Assembly (NCBI RefSeq): GCF_013294005.1
Contig: NZ_JABSNK010000006.1
Span: forward strand, 124,001-188,000
DNA: 64,000 nt
Origin: Flavobacterium gelidicaeli
Lineage (GTDB): Bacteria; Bacteroidota; Bacteroidia; Flavobacteriales; Flavobacteriaceae
Reading direction: 5' to 3'
Made by a program: the position numbers and the translations under genes. Below are positions 44,926 to 53,854 of this stretch, one piece after another. The notes beneath the pieces are model-generated. The model was not told where the DNA came from, did not search any database, and saw only the letters and a program-made list of their open reading frames with translations. Position 1 is the first letter of the stretch. Each line of letters opens with the position of its first letter.

Positions 44926-44958
44926 AAAAAGACTGTGAAACCAACGCACAGTCTTTTT
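44926..44958. terminator. bidirectional terminator between ABC-3C and the porin gene
   Basis: AAAAAGACTGTG / CACAGTCTTTTT with a 9-nt loop; A and T tracts on both sides allow use in either direction, ending the nirK operon leftward. Confidence 0.88.
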
Positions 44959-44981
44959 CGAATTAATAAACCTAAACTTAA

Positions 44982-46241
44982 CTATTTTGTTGCGAATATT
45001 CTAGGACTAAATGAAACCATAACCCAAACCCAGTTGTTTGTATTGCTTGCGTTTCCTCCTTTTAGTCGCTCTAATGTTGTTGAACCAAACATTTGAGAAT
45101 ATCCTGCCGAAGCTGTAATGTCTTTTTGTAACGCGTAACTTGTTGTAAAGTCAAGTTCTGTCCCTAAATAGCTGTCCATTTTTGCATTGGAAGCATCCAA
45201 AACTGTGTTTGGAGCCGAGAATACATGCGGAATTAAATTAAACTGCCATTTGTTTTGGGTGTAATTTAGTTTTAAATAGGCATCTTGTAATCCAACGCTA
45301 TTTATGTGATTGCCTACATAGAAATAATCCATCAAACCATTGAAACCGTGATTAGTTCCAAAAAGGGGTGTGAATGATTTAAAATCAGTGCTGCTGTCAT
45401 TTTGATCTTTTCCAGAAAGAAATTCATATCCCAAGGCTGCTTTAAACTTAGCTGTAACAGCATATCCTAAATAAGCACCCGCATTAAAAGCGCTTACCTC
45501 TTGACCACTGCTTTTACCTGTTTGTGCATATAAACCTAGGTTTGTATCCCATTTATTTTCTTTGTAAGAAAGATAAGTTCCAAAGGTTTGTTTGTAATCT
45601 ACTTTTAAGTCGGTTAGTGTTTTTGCATACTCGTAACCCGTATTTAACAATAATAAACTCATGTTTAATTTACTAAATGCAATATGATACCAGGCGTATT
45701 GCATGGATTTGTAATTGGTTGTGTACGGCGTAGTTGGCGCTACTAGATTTTCTTTATCTGCATTTAATGCAAACCCTAAATCCAGCTGATTATTTTTTGG
45801 ATGGAAAGAGATTACTGCGGCATCATGGCTTTGTCCTTGTTGTGCCCAGTCAATTTCGCCTAAAATACGCTGGTTGTCGTACGAAATCACCTGACGTCCT
45901 AAACGTGCGCTCCAGTTGGTATCAAAATCGTATTGTGCCCAAGCTTCGAAAACCGCAATTGCATTTTTATCAGCGGTGGTTGTGGTAGCCACATCACCCC
46001 AAGTACGTATGTTTTGTAGGCTTAATTTGGTTTTTAACTTGTCTTGTTTGAAGTTCAAAATTAAACGAGAACGTTGAGATACAAATGAGGTCGCGTCTTC
46101 TGAATCTTTAATTAAGCTTTTAAATCCGTTTCGATACTCAAAACGAGGTCTAAGTTGTAGACTTGCGTCAAATTCTTGAGCGTAAGAACCTATGCTTATC
46201 AATCCAAAGAATGATAAACCAATTATTTTTAATGATTTCAT
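44982..46241 (-). CDS. outer-membrane porin, alginate-export-like family
   Basis: 419 aa with signal peptide (about 1-21, SYA-QE). Beta-barrel text: LQLRPRFEYRNGF, FVSQRSRLILNFKQDKLKTKLSLQNIRTWGD, ARLGRQVISYDNQRILGEIDWAQQGQSHDA (typical of this family), strands to the end SFSPRIFATK. Members passively move small solutes or anions; here it closes the nirK operon (7 bp after the SCO gene), so nitrite or copper passage is conceivable but unproven. Confidence 0.85.
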   Translation of the reverse strand: MKSLKIIGLSFFGLISIGSYAQEFDASLQLRPRFEYRNGFKSLIKDSEDATSFVSQRSRLILNFKQDKLKTKLSLQNIRTWGDVATTTTADKNAIAVFEAWAQYDFDTNWSARLGRQVISYDNQRILGEIDWAQQGQSHDAAVISFHPKNNQLDLGFALNADKENLVAPTTPYTTNYKSMQYAWYHIAFSKLNMSLLLLNTGYEYAKTLTDLKVDYKQTFGTYLSYKENKWDTNLGLYAQTGKSSGQEVSAFNAGAYLGYAVTAKFKAALGYEFLSGKDQNDSSTDFKSFTPLFGTNHGFNGLMDYFYVGNHINSVGLQDAYLKLNYTQNKWQFNLIPHVFSAPNTVLDASNAKMDSYLGTELDFTTSYALQKDITASAGYSQMFGSTTLERLKGGNASNTNNWVWVMVSFSPRIFATK

Positions 46242-46248
46242 GAGTTGT

Positions 46249-46908
46249 TTAATTTAGCTTATTCGCCTCTTCCGTAATTTTTTTAATCGTTTCATCCGAG
46301 TTTACACCAATGCCTTCTTGTTGAAAAGCCAGTTCGCCTTCGGCATTAAAAACACTAATAATGTTTGAATGTGAAAAATCCATCGGTGATATTTTTTTGT
46401 AATTTACTGCTAATACTGCAGCAAATTCACGTGTATTTTCTTCCGTTGAGCGCAAGAATAACCATTGATCGCCTTCCATTTTATTTTCGATAGAGAACGC
46501 TTTTAATTTTTTTGAAGTGTCAACCTCTGGGTCGATACTCACTAAAACAAGCTTGACATTTTTTTTAATATTATCTGGTAAATGAGCTTCTATATTTCGC
46601 ATATCAGCTACTAATCTTGGGCAAGCCGACTTACAAGAAGTGTAGATCATTACCATTACAAGAACTTTTCCTTTTAAATCTACCATCTCGATATTCTTGT
46701 TATCTTGAGTAGTCCATTTTGACGGTAAATTATAGATTGATAAATCCGAAATAGGTTTAGCAGCTGGTTTTTCAGTTGCATTCTCTCCGGATTTGTTTTC
46801 TTCCTTTTTCTTATTGCACGATTGAAGTGACAACAGCATTATTGCTACTCCTAAAACGAGCTTTAAACTACTAGTTAAGGTACTAGTTAATGTACTAATT
46901 GATTTCAT
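46249..46908 (-). CDS. SCO1/SenC family copper chaperone / thiol-disulfide protein
   Basis: 219 aa. Lipobox LQSCNKKKEE. Thioredoxin fold with copper-binding CKSAC in YTSCKSACPRLVADMR and the distal His in DFSHSNIISVF. SCO proteins deliver copper to oxidase CuA sites or reduce their thiols; next to a copper nitrite reductase it probably metallates NirK. Fourth gene of the nirK operon. Confidence 0.9.
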   Translation of the reverse strand: MKSISTLTSTLTSSLKLVLGVAIMLLSLQSCNKKKEENKSGENATEKPAAKPISDLSIYNLPSKWTTQDNKNIEMVDLKGKVLVMVMIYTSCKSACPRLVADMRNIEAHLPDNIKKNVKLVLVSIDPEVDTSKKLKAFSIENKMEGDQWLFLRSTEENTREFAAVLAVNYKKISPMDFSHSNIISVFNAEGELAFQQEGIGVNSDETIKKITEEANKLN

Positions 46909-46939
46909 TTCTTTAATTTTTGAATTGTTTTCGGAACGG

Positions 46940-47710
46940 TTATTTATCCCTAGCGCAACGGAAACCTAGGTTTTTAGTGGTGTAACTTGCTTTTAAACTT
47001 CCTCGAAAAGCATAACGCATAAAAGCGGCATAATTCATCAAATCAGTGGCATTGATAGAGGCGCTTCCGCAAAATAGATTCTTGTCGGTATCCTTATCTT
47101 TTCTAGATTCACCAGAAAGAAAAATACTATTGAAGTCGCCAGTCCATTCCCAAACTAATCCATGCATATCATAAACACCCCAATAATTTTTGAATGTTTC
47201 CCCTACATGATTAGCATAAGTATTTGGCTTTTCATACCAAGACATAATGTATTTATTGAAGCTTTCTTTGGTACGCGCATCGATTCTTTTTTCATCGGCC
47301 ATAGCCACATATTCCCATTCGTCCATAGTAGGCAATCGTTCTCCTTGACATTCGCAATATTTCTTTGCAGTAAACCAAGAAACATTTGTCACTGGCGCAT
47401 TGCTTAAATTAGCTTTTCCGTAATTATAATCACTTGCCCAATGTGATAGATAGCTTTTATCAGCAAATAGTCCTTTTATTTTAGAACGTGTATTTTCTGG
47501 ATATTTTTTTAGAAATGCTAAATATTGCGCATTTGTAACAGGGTAAACATCAAGATAAAACGCTTTTACTTCTACCGGTTTTTTATCTGCGGCACCATAA
47601 AGGGGAACAAATGTTCCCCTTTCTATAGCAACCATTTTAGTTTGTTGAGCCCATAGCGATGTTGCTATTAGTAATAGAAATAATGACAAAACTATTTTTC
47701 GTTTTAACAT
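46940..47710 (-). CDS. SUMF1/FGE-like (formylglycine-generating enzyme family) exported protein
   Basis: 256 aa with signal peptide (about 1-21, LWA-QQ). FGE-sulfatase domain: FYLDVYPVTNAQYLAFLKK, PVTNVSWFTAKKYCECQGERLPTMDEWEYVAMAD, VYDMHGLVWEWTGDF, and C-terminal MRYAFRGSLKASYTTKNLGFRCARDK. The family includes sulfatase activators and NosL/NirV-type proteins; a related gene, nirV, accompanies nirK in many denitrifiers. Here it sits between a cytochrome c gene and a SCO gene in the nirK operon. Its reaction in that setting is unknown. Confidence 0.88.
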   Translation of the reverse strand: MLKRKIVLSLFLLLIATSLWAQQTKMVAIERGTFVPLYGAADKKPVEVKAFYLDVYPVTNAQYLAFLKKYPENTRSKIKGLFADKSYLSHWASDYNYGKANLSNAPVTNVSWFTAKKYCECQGERLPTMDEWEYVAMADEKRIDARTKESFNKYIMSWYEKPNTYANHVGETFKNYWGVYDMHGLVWEWTGDFNSIFLSGESRKDKDTDKNLFCGSASINATDLMNYAAFMRYAFRGSLKASYTTKNLGFRCARDK

Positions 47711-47739
47711 GGCTATTGTTTTTTATGCTTTTGTATTTA

Positions 47740-48117
47740 TTATTTCCTTTGGGCTTTTACCATTGCTGTTGTAACCACTGTTTTATTATTACCCCAACTT
47801 GAGTACACATAAGTCATTACATCTGCTATTTGTTGGTCACTTAAAGCTTGAGCCGGCATGGCACTGTTAAACTTTTTACCATTTACGATAATTGCACCCG
47901 TAAGTCCTTTTACTACACCTTTAATCGCTCGATTTGCATCTTTATTCAAGTAATCTGATTTAGCCAATGGAGGGAAAGCACCAGGAATTCCTAACGCAGT
48001 CGCTTGATGGCAAGCCACGCAAACCTTATCATAAACTACTTTTCCTTTGGCTGCATTTTGGCTGAATCCTTGTAAAGCCAATGTCAACATTGCGATTGTA
48101 AAAACATACTTTTTCAT
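47740..48117 (-). CDS. periplasmic class I c-type cytochrome
   Basis: 125 aa, signal peptide about 1-19 (GFS-QN). Heme motif CVACH (Cys33, Cys36, His37) and probable axial Met in NSAMPAQALS. The mature part is strikingly like the C-terminal domain of the nirK product upstream: [21 protein letters not shown] and [13 protein letters not shown] recur there. Probably an electron donor to NirK or NorCB. 37 bp after nirK. Confidence 0.92.
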   Translation of the reverse strand: MKKYVFTIAMLTLALQGFSQNAAKGKVVYDKVCVACHQATALGIPGAFPPLAKSDYLNKDANRAIKGVVKGLTGAIIVNGKKFNSAMPAQALSDQQIADVMTYVYSSWGNNKTVVTTAMVKAQRK

Positions 48118-48154
48118 CTTGTTCTTAATTTATTGTTGTAACTATTTTTGTTTA

Positions 48155-49636
48155 TTATTCATGAATATCTTTAGTCTTTGGAGCGGGTGTCGCTCTAATT
48201 GCTTTTACTCTTGCTGGAGTTATCACTGTTTTATTATTTCCCCAACTGCTGTACACATAGGTTAAAACATCGGCAACTTCATCATCAGTCAAGTTTTGAC
48301 TCGTCATCACATTATTGAATTTTTTTCCGTTTACCGTAACTTCTCCACTCAAACCGCGTAATACCGCACCAATAGCTCTATCCGGATTGGCATTCAAGAA
48401 ATCTGATTTGGCTAACGGTGGGAAAGCATTTGGAACTCCTTGTCCTTCTTGTTGGTGACAAGCAAAACAAGTTCTTCCGTACAATTCCTTACCAGAGCTA
48501 ACTTGTTGTGCAACTGTTTTAGCAACCGTAGGTTTTTCTTTTCCAGCAACTTTTGGCATATTTTGTACCGTTCCACCTTCAGGTAAATAAATTCCTTCTT
48601 GTATTGTTCCAGAATATACTTTTTTATTGTCTTCGCCTTCTACTTTCAACATCCCTAAAGCTCCTTTGTTAAAGGCTCTAAAAATAGAGTGATCTACTAG
48701 AATGAATGTTCCAGGAACCTCTACTTTAAGTTCAACTATAACGGCTCCACCAGCAGGAATCAAAGTGGTTTGTACATTTTTATTAATCAAATCTCCACCT
48801 TCAATATGCACTTTATCAAAGATTTCACCAATGGCGTGAAAAGAAGACACTAAGTTAGGTCCACCATTACCCATAAAAATACGTACTGTTTCGCCTTTTT
48901 TAGCTGTTAATGCTTTTTCGCCAGTCAAGGCTCCTACTTTACCATTAAACACTACATAATCTGGAGTTTCTTTAATCGCTTTATCCATATCAAAAGCTTG
49001 GTGCCCTTGTTCTCCATAAGCACCTTTAGTATAGAAATCCCCTTGCATGATGTAGTACTCTTTGTCTACTGGAGGTAAACCACCTTCTGGTTCCACCAAA
49101 ATCAAACCATACATTCCGTTTGCGATGTGCATTCCTACAGGTGCTGTTGCACAATGGTACACATACAAACCAGGAAGTAATGTTTTGAAATTAAATACTT
49201 TTTCGTGTCCTGGCGCTACAAGCGATGAAGTTGCTCCTCCACCTGGACCTGTTACCGCATGTAAATCGATATTGTGCGGCATCTTGTTGTCTGGATGGTT
49301 TTTCAAATGAAATTCTACCTCATCTCCTACTCTAGTTCTAATAAAACTACCCGGAACTGATCCCCCAAATGTCCAATAGGTATATTTCACCCCATCAACC
49401 ATTTCTCCTTCTTGTTCCTTGATTTCCATGTTCACGATCAGCTTTTTTGCCGCTCGATCTCCTACTGGTTTAGGAACAAATGGTGGTGCTGTAAGTTCAG
49501 CAACTTGCTGCCCTTCTACTTTTATACTTTCGTAATATTTAGCATCTTTCTCTTCTGTTTTACCACAAGAAAAAAGTCCTAAAGCCAGAGCTACTACTAC
49601 AATAGCATTTTTTGTTTGTTGTTTAATGTTATTCAT
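48155..49636 (-). CDS. nirK: copper nitrite reductase fused to a C-terminal cytochrome c domain
   Basis: 493 aa. Reduces nitrite to NO in the periplasm. Lipobox GLFSC (Cys24), so membrane-anchored. All copper ligands are present: type 1 His121, Cys162, His170, Met175; type 2 His126, His161, His316; catalytic Asp124 and His267. Linker about 355-378, then a cytochrome c domain with CFACH (Cys390, Cys393, His394) and probable axial Met444. Fused NirK-cytochrome enzymes are known, with the heme passing electrons directly to type 1 copper. First gene of a five-gene operon; its promoter carries an operator-like palindrome. Confidence 0.96.
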   Translation of the reverse strand: MNNIKQQTKNAIVVVALALGLFSCGKTEEKDAKYYESIKVEGQQVAELTAPPFVPKPVGDRAAKKLIVNMEIKEQEGEMVDGVKYTYWTFGGSVPGSFIRTRVGDEVEFHLKNHPDNKMPHNIDLHAVTGPGGGATSSLVAPGHEKVFNFKTLLPGLYVYHCATAPVGMHIANGMYGLILVEPEGGLPPVDKEYYIMQGDFYTKGAYGEQGHQAFDMDKAIKETPDYVVFNGKVGALTGEKALTAKKGETVRIFMGNGGPNLVSSFHAIGEIFDKVHIEGGDLINKNVQTTLIPAGGAVIVELKVEVPGTFILVDHSIFRAFNKGALGMLKVEGEDNKKVYSGTIQEGIYLPEGGTVQNMPKVAGKEKPTVAKTVAQQVSSGKELYGRTCFACHQQEGQGVPNAFPPLAKSDFLNANPDRAIGAVLRGLSGEVTVNGKKFNNVMTSQNLTDDEVADVLTYVYSSWGNNKTVITPARVKAIRATPAPKTKDIHE

Positions 49637-49679
49637 AATATGAATGGTTTTGGTTTTATATTCGCTTTCTATTCTTATT

Positions 49680-49709
49680 CAAAATTAAGAGATAAAAAGG
49701 TCTTTTATT
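49680..49709 (-). promoter_or_regulatory. nirK promoter with operator-like inverted repeat
   Basis: On the minus strand TAATTTTG (49687-49680) fits the -7 box. Overlapping and just upstream is ATTAAGAGA-N8-TCTTTTATT (49684-49709), matching the norC palindrome AATAAAAGA-N8-TCTTTTATT with two mismatches in the left arm. Confidence 0.6.
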
Positions 49710-49747
49710 ATGATAAAAGTCATGTTTTTAACTTTATTTTAAGGATT

Positions 49748-49990
49748 TTAAAAAATTAATAAAATCAGTGAAATGATCAGTGTTAAAACAATAATTAAGG
49801 TGTATTTCCAAGCTGAATTTGCCTTTTTTAATTCCATAAATTGAAATGCAACCAACAAGAATTTAATGCCTGAAAGTCCCATTATCAAAGCGACAGCTAT
49901 ATTCGAAAATGAAGTTGAATTTGAAATTAAAGCAGTAGTAATCGTCAATACAATTAATAATCCGTAAGTAACTAATAGTGATTTTTTCAT
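49748..49990 (-). CDS. cytochrome c oxidase subunit IV-like small membrane protein
   Basis: 80 aa with three hydrophobic helices: LLVTYGLLIVLTITTALI, AVALIMGLSGIKFLLVAFQFMELK (the conserved K-F-x-L-V-x-x-F-M-E-L pattern of bacterial COX4) and TLIIVLTLIISLILLIF. In nor clusters this position is held by NorF-type proteins, so NorF-like is a fair call. 3 bp after the subunit III-like gene; nirK begins 111 bp on. Confidence 0.8.
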   Translation of the reverse strand: MKKSLLVTYGLLIVLTITTALISNSTSFSNIAVALIMGLSGIKFLLVAFQFMELKKANSAWKYTLIIVLTLIISLILLIF

Positions 49991-49993
49991 TTC

Positions 49994-50575
49994 TTAAAAG
50001 ATTAAATAAAGTGTTGGAAAAAGTAGGAGCCAAATCAAATCACACATATGCCAAAAAGCGCCACAGGCTTCAATGTCTTCAACAGCGGTATCCGAATTTT
50101 TCTTGGTCATTCCGTCGTTTGTCCAAATCAAAATTACCAATCCCATAATGACATGAATCAAGTGAAAAGCGGTAAGCAACCAATAAAAACTAAAGAAAAC
50201 ATTTGTTTCTAATGTAATTCCAGATTCAATTTTGTGATAATATTCTACACTTTTTACGATCAAAAATAACAAACCACCAAGCATCGTTAGCTTGAAATAA
50301 AAGGATGATTTTGCTATATTTTTTTCCTTAAATTGGTGCACGGCGGTAGCCATAAAAAAACCACTAGTCAATAAGAAAATAGTATTAATAGCTCCAAAAG
50401 TACTATTGAGTTGCAAACGGGATTGATGAAATACTTCTGGCTCTTGGTGTCCATAATAAACAAAGGCAATTAATGCCATTCCGAAAGTTATTAATTCCAA
50501 ATAAATGATAATCCACATCAAAATCCCTCCGGGCGGGTAAAAGATGTTTTTGTAGTCGATTTTTAATGTGCTCAT
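49994..50575 (-). CDS. cytochrome c oxidase subunit III-like protein (NorE-like)
   Basis: 193 aa, five transmembrane helices: MWIIIYLELITFGMALIAFVYY, INTIFLLTSGFFMATAVHQF, LTMLGGLLFLIVKSVEYYHKI, FFSFYWLLTAFHLIHVIMGLVIL, and WHMCDLIWLLLFPTLYLIF. These are the COX3 hallmarks (VEYYHK, FHxxHVxxG, FWHxxDxxWxxLFPxxY). Next to norQD it is best read as NorE, an accessory protein that aids NO reductase function. 1 bp from the small upstream ORF. Confidence 0.88.
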   Translation of the reverse strand: MSTLKIDYKNIFYPPGGILMWIIIYLELITFGMALIAFVYYGHQEPEVFHQSRLQLNSTFGAINTIFLLTSGFFMATAVHQFKEKNIAKSSFYFKLTMLGGLLFLIVKSVEYYHKIESGITLETNVFFSFYWLLTAFHLIHVIMGLVILIWTNDGMTKKNSDTAVEDIEACGAFWHMCDLIWLLLFPTLYLIF

Positions 50576-50576
50576 T

Positions 50577-50759
50577 TTAGTTTTTATTTTCAGATTTGGT
50601 TTCAGCAGCTATTCGGGTTGACGTTTTTATTTCATGAAAATTGGTCTTAGCTTTATTATTTGCAAAAAAAACAAAACCGAAAAACATCATGATAAAAAAC
50701 GGAAACAAGACAAACAATAGTTGCTTGATTTTAACTTTTATTTTGACTTTTGGGTACAT
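50577..50759 (-). CDS. small single-pass membrane protein, unrecognised
   Basis: 60 aa: a basic N-terminus (MYPKVKIKVKIKQ), one helix (about 13-30, LLFVLFPFFIMMFFGFVFF) and a charged tail. It lies tightly between the PAS-protein gene and the norE-like gene (1 bp from the latter), on the same strand, which supports a real gene. No family recognised; an assembly factor for the NO reductase or oxidase is conceivable. Confidence 0.5.
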   Translation of the reverse strand: MYPKVKIKVKIKQLLFVLFPFFIMMFFGFVFFANNKAKTNFHEIKTSTRIAAETKSENKN

Positions 50760-50872
50760 ACAATTGATTTTATATTATGCTGTTTTTATAAACCTCCCCT
50801 TCACCTATTAGAAGTTGGAATCCATTTGAAGCAGAGAGGAGGTCAGGAAAAATGGCTCTTTTATTATTTAAA

Positions 50873-51838
50873 CTATTCCCAGTCTAGTAGTCGTTTTTCA
50901 CCTTCAATTTTCTTGATATCGGTGATATCCTGCGACATTTCTATGACTCCTTTGTAATTTTTATCGGCGTCCCTAACTGCAAAATAACGTATGTAGATTA
51001 AGCGATCTTTGAAGTTAATCCAAAACGAGGATTCGCTTTTGGTTCCTTTTCTAAATTCTTCCAAAATTTTGAGAACGGTTCCTACGCTTTTGGGCGGATG
51101 ACAAAATTTTACTTCTCGACCGATAATTCCGGCACTTCGAGGAAAAACACGTTCTTCACCTCTATTATAGAAAATAACTTTATCATTTTCATCCACATAA
51201 GTAAGATCTAGAGGCAGGGTTCGAAAAAGCAAGTTCACTTGTTCTACCGTCATATGCCCTTCGTCATAATGAGAAGTGTTTTCTAAAGAGAAAGGCATTT
51301 CCCTTACCGTAAAATCTTCACTTGGGTGAACATAAGCAATCGCAGGATATGGAGCTGGTGGTTGTGAAAGCATCCATCCAATTTCTTCTTCGCCTTCACG
51401 CATGGTGATCCAATCTTTTTCGGTCAATATGTCTAAGGCATTTGGAAACAAAACAGTTTCTTCAACATCCAATAATCGGTAAATTCCATTAATTAAATAT
51501 GGAGCATTCTCCTTTATTTTTCCGAAATCCCTTGCGTCGATATGCTGACGCAAAATTTTAAATTGTTCTCTCAAATTGTCATGAAACGACCACATTCCTT
51601 GAGACGGTCCTACCCAACCTTTTAGCTCCAAAAACGGAAAAAGTTGATTTTCTTTGCGTGCAAATCGTTTCTCAATTGTGTGTAATTGATTGAAAATATT
51701 AGTGTATTTCTGTAATTCGTCCTCTGGATTTACTTCAGCTAATTCTGTTAACAGTGTGTTTATAATTTCCTTTTCCTGAAAGTAAACCGAAACTGGGTGT
51801 CCTTCTGGAAGTGCTGTGGTATTTGATACTTCATTCAT
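50873..51838 (-). CDS. DUF438/hemerythrin-PAS sensor-like protein
   Basis: 321 aa. N-terminal helical DUF438-like hemerythrin region (about 8-160): LPEGHPVSVYFQEKEIINTLL, LHTIEKRFARKENQLFPFLELKGW, MWSFHDNLREQFKIL and DVEETVLFPNALDIL; His/Glu residues could bind a di-iron centre. C-terminal PAS domain (about 195-315): LPLDLTYVDENDKVIFYNRGEERVFPRSAGIIGREVKFCHPPKS, ending FKDRLIYIRYFAVRDADKNYKGVIEMSQDIT. No output domain, so it may buffer or sense NO/O2 for a partner. 8 bp after norD. Confidence 0.88.
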   Translation of the reverse strand: MNEVSNTTALPEGHPVSVYFQEKEIINTLLTELAEVNPEDELQKYTNIFNQLHTIEKRFARKENQLFPFLELKGWVGPSQGMWSFHDNLREQFKILRQHIDARDFGKIKENAPYLINGIYRLLDVEETVLFPNALDILTEKDWITMREGEEEIGWMLSQPPAPYPAIAYVHPSEDFTVREMPFSLENTSHYDEGHMTVEQVNLLFRTLPLDLTYVDENDKVIFYNRGEERVFPRSAGIIGREVKFCHPPKSVGTVLKILEEFRKGTKSESSFWINFKDRLIYIRYFAVRDADKNYKGVIEMSQDITDIKKIEGEKRLLDWE

Positions 51839-51846
51839 ATCATTAC

Positions 51847-53622
51847 TTATTTTTGATGTTTAATTTTTTCGTACAATTTCACTAAGGATTGTAACAACTC
51901 GACGGGAGTCGTCAAAATTTGGTAATGATTTTGTCCGAACATTTGCGGCAGATAATATTTAGCCTGAGCTTCAATGGCTAAAGCATAAGAATTAATATTC
52001 CTGCGGTTGAGCTCTCGAAGTGCTTGCTTCACATCATTAATACCGTATTTACCTTCGTATTTATCGTAATCATTGGGTTTTCCGTCAGAAATTAGAATAA
52101 CCCATTTGTTTTTGGTGCTTCTGCTGTCTAATCGTGCGCCTGCATGTCGCAAAGCAGCACCAATTCGAGTATAACCGTTTGGTTCTATAGCTCCAATTTT
52201 ATGCTTGGCTACGTCCCATTTTTCGTCAAAATCCTTAACCGTTAAGTAGGTCGAATAGTTGCGCGTTTTAGAATAAAAACTATCAATCGAAAAATCAATA
52301 TTGAATTCATTCAACATTTCTCCAAAGAGAATAGAAACTTCTTTTTCGACATCAATCACCCTATTTCCTGCCGCGTAGCTGTCGCTGGAAAGACTGATAT
52401 CCAAAAGCAAAAGAATCGATAAATCTTTGTCTTTTTTTCTATTCGAAATATAAACATTCTCAGACGGCGTGCGTTTAGAATGAACATCTACATATAAATC
52501 TGTTAACGCATCGAGGTCAAACTCTTCTCCTTGATTTTGACGTTTTTGTTGTTGCATTTTATTGTTAACGCTCGTCAACATTTTTCGCAAACCCATTAAG
52601 GTTGCCGCGTTCTTTGTAATTGTATTTTTATAATAATTGGAATCTATTTTAAGCTGTGACTTGGGGTAGACTTTACAGAAATCGTCTTTATAATTGCGTT
52701 TGTCAAAATCCCATTCGTCATACTTAATGTGAAAACCTTTGGCATCCACTTCGGCACTTTCGGAGATCGTAGTATTTTCTACAAAGTCTGCTTGATAAAC
52801 AGAATGTGCAGTATCATCAACTCTCACGGTGAATTTCATGCTCAACTCTTCTAACGCATCTTGATGCTCCTCTAATTCGTCTGAACCATCAAAATCACGC
52901 CAAACACCATTGAACTCTTCGGCGGTTTCTACTTTTTCAAAATTATGCAGCATCACATAATCTTCTTGTTGTTTTTTGTCTAATTCAACCGTAATTACTT
53001 CTTCTACAGCAGTTGCTTTCAAAGTTGTTGTAGGTTGCGGCTCATTGGCTTTTTTGATTTTATCCGAAAAATTCTCCAGCTTTTTATCGCTGTTTACTTC
53101 AATTTCATTCTGCATCCATTTTCCGTACAACCACGAATAATCGGCGGCAATCTTATCGGTTGCTTTTTGAGTGAAATGATTTTTTACTTTCGAATGAAAA
53201 TCGGCATCGATAGAAAATTCGTTAAATAAAATGGATAGAATTTCTTCGGATGTCTCTAATGCTTTTTGCTGTGAAAGTTCTAATGATTGATCACTTTCAG
53301 TAGGTTTCCAGTTGAATCCCAAACGTTTTTGAATACTCAGATACACCACCCGAAAGAGATAAAAAGTAAGATTCTCATTCGTAGTCTCTAATTCCGAAAA
53401 GGATATTGGAAGGAAAAAATTATTATTTTTATAACCACCTTCCCTTTCCGCAGGATATATATCGATAGGATCGCCCGTTAATGCGCGAGCCAAAATCGTT
53501 AAACGGGATTTGACATCATTCAACAGTACCGTTCTTGCTACAATTTTGGGATCAATTTTTCTGCTTTTTTTCAATTGCTTGAAAAATTTCCCTACTAAAT
53601 ATTCGTCTAATTCGAAACCCAT
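51847..53622 (-). CDS. norD: NorD-like VWA-domain protein
   Basis: 591 aa. NO reductase activation protein. The VWA domain is C-terminal (about 395-585), with MIDAS DISLS in LLLLDISLSSDSYAAGNR, GYTRIGAALRHAGARLDSR and VILISDGKPNDYDKYEGKYG. Upstream is a long charged region of unknown fold. NorD acts with the MoxR-type ATPase NorQ to insert cofactors into NorB. 232 bp follow norQ, holding GC-rich palindromes. Confidence 0.9.
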   Translation of the reverse strand: MGFELDEYLVGKFFKQLKKSRKIDPKIVARTVLLNDVKSRLTILARALTGDPIDIYPAEREGGYKNNNFFLPISFSELETTNENLTFYLFRVVYLSIQKRLGFNWKPTESDQSLELSQQKALETSEEILSILFNEFSIDADFHSKVKNHFTQKATDKIAADYSWLYGKWMQNEIEVNSDKKLENFSDKIKKANEPQPTTTLKATAVEEVITVELDKKQQEDYVMLHNFEKVETAEEFNGVWRDFDGSDELEEHQDALEELSMKFTVRVDDTAHSVYQADFVENTTISESAEVDAKGFHIKYDEWDFDKRNYKDDFCKVYPKSQLKIDSNYYKNTITKNAATLMGLRKMLTSVNNKMQQQKRQNQGEEFDLDALTDLYVDVHSKRTPSENVYISNRKKDKDLSILLLLDISLSSDSYAAGNRVIDVEKEVSILFGEMLNEFNIDFSIDSFYSKTRNYSTYLTVKDFDEKWDVAKHKIGAIEPNGYTRIGAALRHAGARLDSRSTKNKWVILISDGKPNDYDKYEGKYGINDVKQALRELNRRNINSYALAIEAQAKYYLPQMFGQNHYQILTTPVELLQSLVKLYEKIKHQK

Positions 53623-53636
53623 AGTTATCCCCCTAA

Positions 53637-53843
53637 CCCCGCCGCGGCGGGGAACTCCTATTAGGGGTCAATAGGAATTTTAATTAATAAAATCAGTTAT
53701 CTGCATGGGTTAAAAATCAGCCCAATTTGATGAGGGTGGGTTCCAATTCATCCGTACAATATTTGTCGAACCTACGGCTCTTATCTGTGACCACTTTAAC
53801 TCGCATGCTATTACGCTCTATTTATTCCCCCGCCGCGGCGGGG
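53637..53843. repeat. paired perfect GC-rich palindromes bracketing the norQ-norD spacer
   Basis: CCCCGCCGCGGCGGGG at 53637-53652 and again at 53828-53843, in the same orientation near either end of the 232-bp gap. Each could form a strong hairpin in the nor transcript. No ORF between them. Confidence 0.9.
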
Positions 53844-53854
53844 TTAAAAGGATT

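Noticed and set aside
44732..44944. A 70-codon minus-strand ORF across the element beside the ABC-3C operon
   Set aside because: It translates the interspersed repeat (GSGYPLQVLNKFRYRYTC and so on) and runs into the terminator; no ribosome site or independent support for a protein.
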